From DASVLX01 sp035552275 (GTDB lineage Bacteria > Actinomycetota > Actinomycetes > Mycobacteriales > Pseudonocardiaceae): a stretch of DNA of 8,652 bases. The position numbers were made by a program, and so were the translations under genes. Below are positions 6,428 through 8,652 of this stretch, in pieces (the stretch's first letter is position 1; the number at the start of each line of letters is the position of its first letter). The stretch spans positions 1 through 8,652 of the forward strand of contig DASZLR010000168.1 of assembly GCA_035552275.1 (NCBI GenBank), read 5' to 3'. The notes beneath the pieces were generated by a model, which saw nothing but the letters and a program-made list of their open reading frames with translations, was not told the origin of the DNA and made no database searches.

Positions 6428-7383
6428 CCGGGCTGACCTCCTGGGTTGATGCCGGCGGCTGCCGGCTGATCGAGCAGGCCGCCGAAAATATGTTGACCGA
6501 GGCGTTCGGCGGTTGTGGTGTCGAGCAGTTCACCGAGAATGGACGGATGCGCACGCATCCACGTCTGGGCGGTGGCCGTGCTGGTGAAGGCATTGAGGTC
6601 ATCGCAGCAACAGTCCGCGGACGGCCCGGTGCCGGCGGCCGCGCTGTAGAACACGACCGCGGTGTCCGGGCTCCAGACATAGCGTCCGTTGTGGACAGCG
6701 ACGGTCACGGATTCGTGGCTGACCGGGTCGGTGGACGTGATGGTCGCGTCCGTGTCGAGCATCGCCGGTATCCCAAGGGCGTCGATCGCGCACATCGCGG
6801 ACACCTCGACCCCGGTGGCGAGCCGAACCCGGTGCCGGGTCGCGATCGCGGAGAACGGATAGGCCACCCGGATCGGCCCTGCCGGGTTCAGCCGGATCGC
6901 ATCCGCTTCGTGCAGTTGCGCCAGAAGGGACCCGACCTCAGCGCCGTTCGCCTCGGCGATCTGTCGCAGCGCCGCGTCGGTCGGCGGCGCGCCAGTAGCC
7001 GCGAACGTTCGCAGGATCGCCCGGTGCACCGCGCGTGCGGCAGGATCGGTCGGCGCGGTGCGGGCCCGCCAGGTCCGCAGGCTCACCCGCCGGAGGGCCG
7101 CGCGGAGCTGGGTCACCGACGGTGCGCCGGTCACGGAGCCGGTCTCGTCCCGAAAGAGCCGGCAGGACATGCTCGTGGCCTGCCCAGATTCGGCGAACGG
7201 GTCGATGCCGTCGATGAGCAGCGTCGGCGAGCCGTTCATGCCGACAGCTTCGGCCAGCTCGGAGGTGTCAATGACCTCGGTGGTGACCGTGACGTCCTCG
7301 CGAGCGCCCAGCGCGTCAGCGAGGCGCTCCCGCAGCGAGGCGACGTTCGGACAGTTCGGAACGGACAGGATCTGTAGCTTCAT
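6424..7383 (-). CDS. merB: Thioredoxin-like domain fused to alkylmercury lyase
   Basis: Predicted two-domain organomercurial lyase (319 aa). Residues 1-95 are a thioredoxin/glutaredoxin-like domain: KLQILSVPNCPN with C11 at the start of the first helix (second position of the usual CxxC is Val), then GSPTLLIDG (51-59) resembling the cis-proline loop, and C74 in SMSCRLFRD. Residues ~115-190 are the MerB N-terminal helical domain, followed by the catalytic domain: AMCAIDALGIP (196-206) with C198 and D201, and DCCCDDLNAF (257-266) whose last cysteine aligns with R831b Cys159. All lyase catalytic residues are kept. An ATG at 7383 shares its A with the MerR stop (TGATG), and this start fits the beta-strand MKLQILSV; a longer reading from 7428 would only add residues encoded inside merR. 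The thioredoxin domain may reduce the lyase or receive Hg(II) from it; this is inference. The ~55-residue C-terminal tail looks low in structure. Confidence 0.88.
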   Translation of the reverse strand: MKLQILSVPNCPNVASLRERLADALGAREDVTVTTEVIDTSELAEAVGMNGSPTLLIDGIDPFAESGQATSMSCRLFRDETGSVTGAPSVTQLRAALRRVSLRTWRARTAPTDPAARAVHRAILRTFAATGAPPTDAALRQIAEANGAEVGSLLAQLHEADAIRLNPAGPIRVAYPFSAIATRHRVRLATGVEVSAMCAIDALGIPAMLDTDATITSTDPVSHESVTVAVHNGRYVWSPDTAVVFYSAAAGTGPSADCCCDDLNAFTSTATAQTWMRAHPSILGELLDTTTAERLGQHIFGGLLDQPAAAGINPGGQPG

Positions 7384-7787
7384 CACGATTCCCCGTTCGG
7401 CGCTTGCAACGTCCCCAGCAGCGTGCACGCACGGTCGGCGCGGGGCAGATCGCAGCGGGTCACCAACTCGGCGAGAGAGTCCCGCATCCGAGTCAGGTCG
7501 GCCAGCCGGGTCTCGATATCCGCCAGCCGGGTGGCGGCCAAGTCCCGCGCGGCATCACATGGCGCCGGACCGCCGGCGGCCAGGTGCAGCAATTCCTCGG
7601 CTTCATCGAGCGAGAACCCCAACGCCTGCGCCCGCTTGATGAACCGCAGCCGCGCCAAAGCGTCAGGCGGATACTCCCGATGCCCCGAGGTTGACCGGTG
7701 CGGCGGCGTCAACAGACCGCGGCGCTCGTAGTACCGCAGCGTCTGGGGGTTCACGCCGGCCCGCTCGGCCAGTTCGCTGGTACGCAC
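7383..7787 (-). CDS. merR: MerR family mercury-responsive transcriptional regulator
   Basis: Predicted dimeric Hg(II)-sensing MerR regulator (134 aa from the GTG at 7787). The N-terminal winged helix-turn-helix is classic: TSELAERAGVNPQTLRYYERRGLL (3-26), then SGHREYPPDALARLRFIKRAQALGFSLDEAEELL. A long dimerisation helix follows. The three mercury ligands of Tn501 MerR (Cys82, Cys117, Cys126) have exact counterparts at C77, C112 and C121, with the C-x8-C spacing of the last pair kept, which separates it from SoxR, CueR and ZntR types. An ATG 12 bp upstream (7799) is the alternative start, but it falls inside the predicted -10 element. A still longer reading to 7883 would place the operator within the gene. 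GTG 7787 coincides with the predicted transcription start, implying a leaderless message. The stop overlaps the next gene's ATG (TGATG). It probably autoregulates and controls both lyases. Confidence 0.92.
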   Translation of the reverse strand: MRTSELAERAGVNPQTLRYYERRGLLTPPHRSTSGHREYPPDALARLRFIKRAQALGFSLDEAEELLHLAAGGPAPCDAARDLAATRLADIETRLADLTRMRDSLAELVTRCDLPRADRACTLLGTLQAPNGES

Positions 7788-7794
7788 AGAGCCC

Positions 7795-7825
7795 AGCATC
7801 AACCCTGTACCTGGGTACAGGGCAA
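7795..7825 (-). promoter_or_regulatory. mer operon promoter with 19-bp spacer
   Basis: On the minus strand -35 TTGCCC (7825-7820) is separated by 19 bp from -10 GATGCT (7800-7795). The overlong spacer is the hallmark of MerR-family promoters, which the metal-bound regulator untwists. Transcription would start about 7 bases on, at 7788 or 7787, where the GTG start codon of merR begins. The -10 is weak, as expected of an activator-dependent promoter. Confidence 0.65.
7803..7822 (-). promoter_or_regulatory. MerR operator dyad
   Basis: Perfect inverted repeat CCCTGTACC-TG-GGTACAGGG, with 9-bp arms and a 2-bp centre. It contains GTAC-N4-GTAC, the same core as the Tn501/Tn21 mer operator, and lies almost wholly within the promoter spacer, touching the -35 element as in classical mer operators. 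It is also about 90 bp upstream of the divergent lipoprotein gene, which it could influence. Confidence 0.8.
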
Positions 7826-7910
7826 GCGATTTCGCCAACTTTCTCTCGGTCGGCTCATCTGCACTCGAACGTAGGATCGACAACTGTGGCAGGTCGGAAG
7901 ATCACCTAGC
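7823..7910 (+). promoter_or_regulatory. Upstream region of the divergent lipoprotein gene
   Basis: This stretch must hold the promoter of the plus-strand lipoprotein gene. TAGGAT (7872-7877) is a reasonable -10, but no good -35 stands 16-18 bp before it. GGAAG (about 7896-7900) is a plausible ribosome binding site 10 nt before the TTG start. Confidence 0.3.
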
Positions 7911-8652
7911 TTGGCGGTCGGCGGCAGAAGGTCGCGTCGGATTCGCCGGGCCATTCTGGTGACGGCGATTGTCGTTGTGGCGCCGGTGTTTCTGCTGGCC
8001 GCTGGCTGCACCGCGCTGCTGATCGAGGACACCGGAACGGCTTCGCCATCCGCGCGTGGCGAGGGCTCGGACGGCCTGTGGATGGGCCATGCCTGGGTCG
8101 ACGGCCAGCATTCAACCGCCGAGCTGAACGTGCTGATCGGCCGAATCCAGACGGCCGGCATCCGAGATCTGTTCGTGCACGTCGGACCGCTGGCCGACAA
8201 CGGCGCGCTCGACCCACGCCTGCGGCCTGATGCCCGCCAACTGACCAACGCCCTGCATCGCGCCCTGCCGGCTGTTCGGGTACAAGCCTGGCTCGGTGGT
8301 GTCGTCGGCAGCGGCCGGCTCAACCTGGCCGAGACCAGCACCCGAACCAACATCGTCATTGCCGCGCAGCAAGTTCTCGGCGACGGATTCGACGGCATCC
8401 ACTACGACCTGGAACCGGTACCCGACGGTGATCCGAGACTGCTGGCGCTGTTGGATGCGACCCGACCGATTACCACGGCCGCGCACGCGATCCTGTCCGT
8501 CGCCGCCGACCAGACCGAGCCCCTACCTGACATGGCCACGCCCGCCCAATGGATCGTCGGCCATCCACATTTCTGGTCCACCGGCTATCTTCACGCTGTC
8601 GCGTCTACTGTGGATGAGGTCGCGATCATGGCCTATGACAGTGGGATTCCCA
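7911..8652 (+). CDS. Lipoprotein with GH18-like TIM-barrel domain, 3' end outside window
   Basis: Predicted secreted, lipid-anchored protein with a glycoside-hydrolase-like barrel; 247 residues are visible and the gene runs off the right edge. The N-terminus has an Arg-rich n-region (GGRRSRRIRR), a hydrophobic core (AILVTAIVVVAPVFLLA) and a lipobox-like LLAAGC with C33 as the likely lipidated cysteine. The barrel follows: LWMGHAWVDG (56-65), a strand DLFVHVGPL (86-94), VRVQAWLGG (122-130), FDGIHYDLEPV (160-170) and VAIMAYDSGIP (237-247). DGIHYDLE matches the GH18 pattern DGxxxDxE (D161, D166, E168) except that His replaces the middle acidic residue. The frame opens after a stop at 7872 and has no upstream ATG or GTG, so TTG 7911 is chosen; a GTG at 7959 would destroy the signal peptide's n-region. 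Substrate unknown; it may be a non-chitin glycosidase or a carbohydrate-binding pseudoenzyme. It is divergent from the mer operon. Confidence 0.75.
   Translation, partial: MAVGGRRSRRIRRAILVTAIVVVAPVFLLAAGCTALLIEDTGTASPSARGEGSDGLWMGHAWVDGQHSTAELNVLIGRIQTAGIRDLFVHVGPLADNGALDPRLRPDARQLTNALHRALPAVRVQAWLGGVVGSGRLNLAETSTRTNIVIAAQQVLGDGFDGIHYDLEPVPDGDPRLLALLDATRPITTAAHAILSVAADQTEPLPDMATPAQWIVGHPHFWSTGYLHAVASTVDEVAIMAYDSGIP

Noticed and set aside
7384..7428. Fifteen-residue N-terminal extension on the fused lyase (start at 7428)
   Set aside because: It would read through the end of merR in another frame. The ATG at 7383 gives a TGATG junction and the natural first strand of a thioredoxin-like domain.
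7788..7883. Longer merR reading starting at 7883 or at ATG 7799
   Set aside because: The extra residues would be encoded by the operator and promoter, and family members begin at about the GTG of 7787. The ATG at 7799 stays possible but overlaps the predicted -10.
1..8652. Transposase, integrase, attachment site, tRNA, rRNA or CRISPR array marking horizontal transfer
   Set aside because: None was found on either strand. The mer operon has codon character similar to its neighbours, so transfer is not supported by the window itself.

Overview
The window is high-GC DNA with dense coding, many GTG/TTG starts and actinobacterial protein families, so the source is an actinomycete. A BldN/RsbN-type sigma/anti-sigma pair, a FadD-like ligase and a leaderless MerR gene would fit Nocardiaceae, Pseudonocardiales or a relative. 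The genus cannot be fixed from the sequence alone. No mobile element, RNA gene or CRISPR array was seen.

Left block (1-2970, minus strand). It reads, in order of transcription: an ECF sigma factor resembling Streptomyces BldN, with a ~70-residue N-terminal extension (2215-2970); a single-pass membrane anti-sigma of the RsbN/DUF5667 kind with a Pro/Ala-rich extracytoplasmic tail (1006-2151); a terminator-like hairpin (972-1001); and a SerB-like HAD-IB phosphatase cut by the window edge (1-778). The sigma and anti-sigma genes are 63 bp apart and look co-transcribed.

Middle block (3151-5796, plus strand). A 180-bp divergent intergenic region separates the sigma gene from an acyl-CoA synthetase-like AMP-forming ligase. 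Three bases after that gene's stop begins an ~11-helix membrane protein of unknown function, with an AT-rich 5' end and a TTA codon.

Right block (5804-7787, minus strand). This is a compact mercury/organomercury operon: a MerR regulator with all three Hg(II)-binding cysteines, a thioredoxin-like/MerB fusion, and a second stand-alone MerB. The three genes are linked by TGATG and ATGA overlaps. Both lyases keep the Cys-Asp-Cys catalytic set. A textbook MerR operator (20-bp dyad with GTAC-N4-GTAC) lies in a 19-bp promoter spacer, and the predicted transcript would begin at or next to a GTG start codon, implying a leaderless mRNA. There is no merA, merT or merP, and the operon closes against the convergent membrane-protein gene, so Hg(II) must be handled by genes elsewhere. 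Diverging from the operon is a 3'-truncated gene for a lipoprotein with a GH18-like TIM-barrel domain (7911-8652).

The mercury operon is the most distinctive content. The sigma/anti-sigma pair is the most interesting regulatory content.
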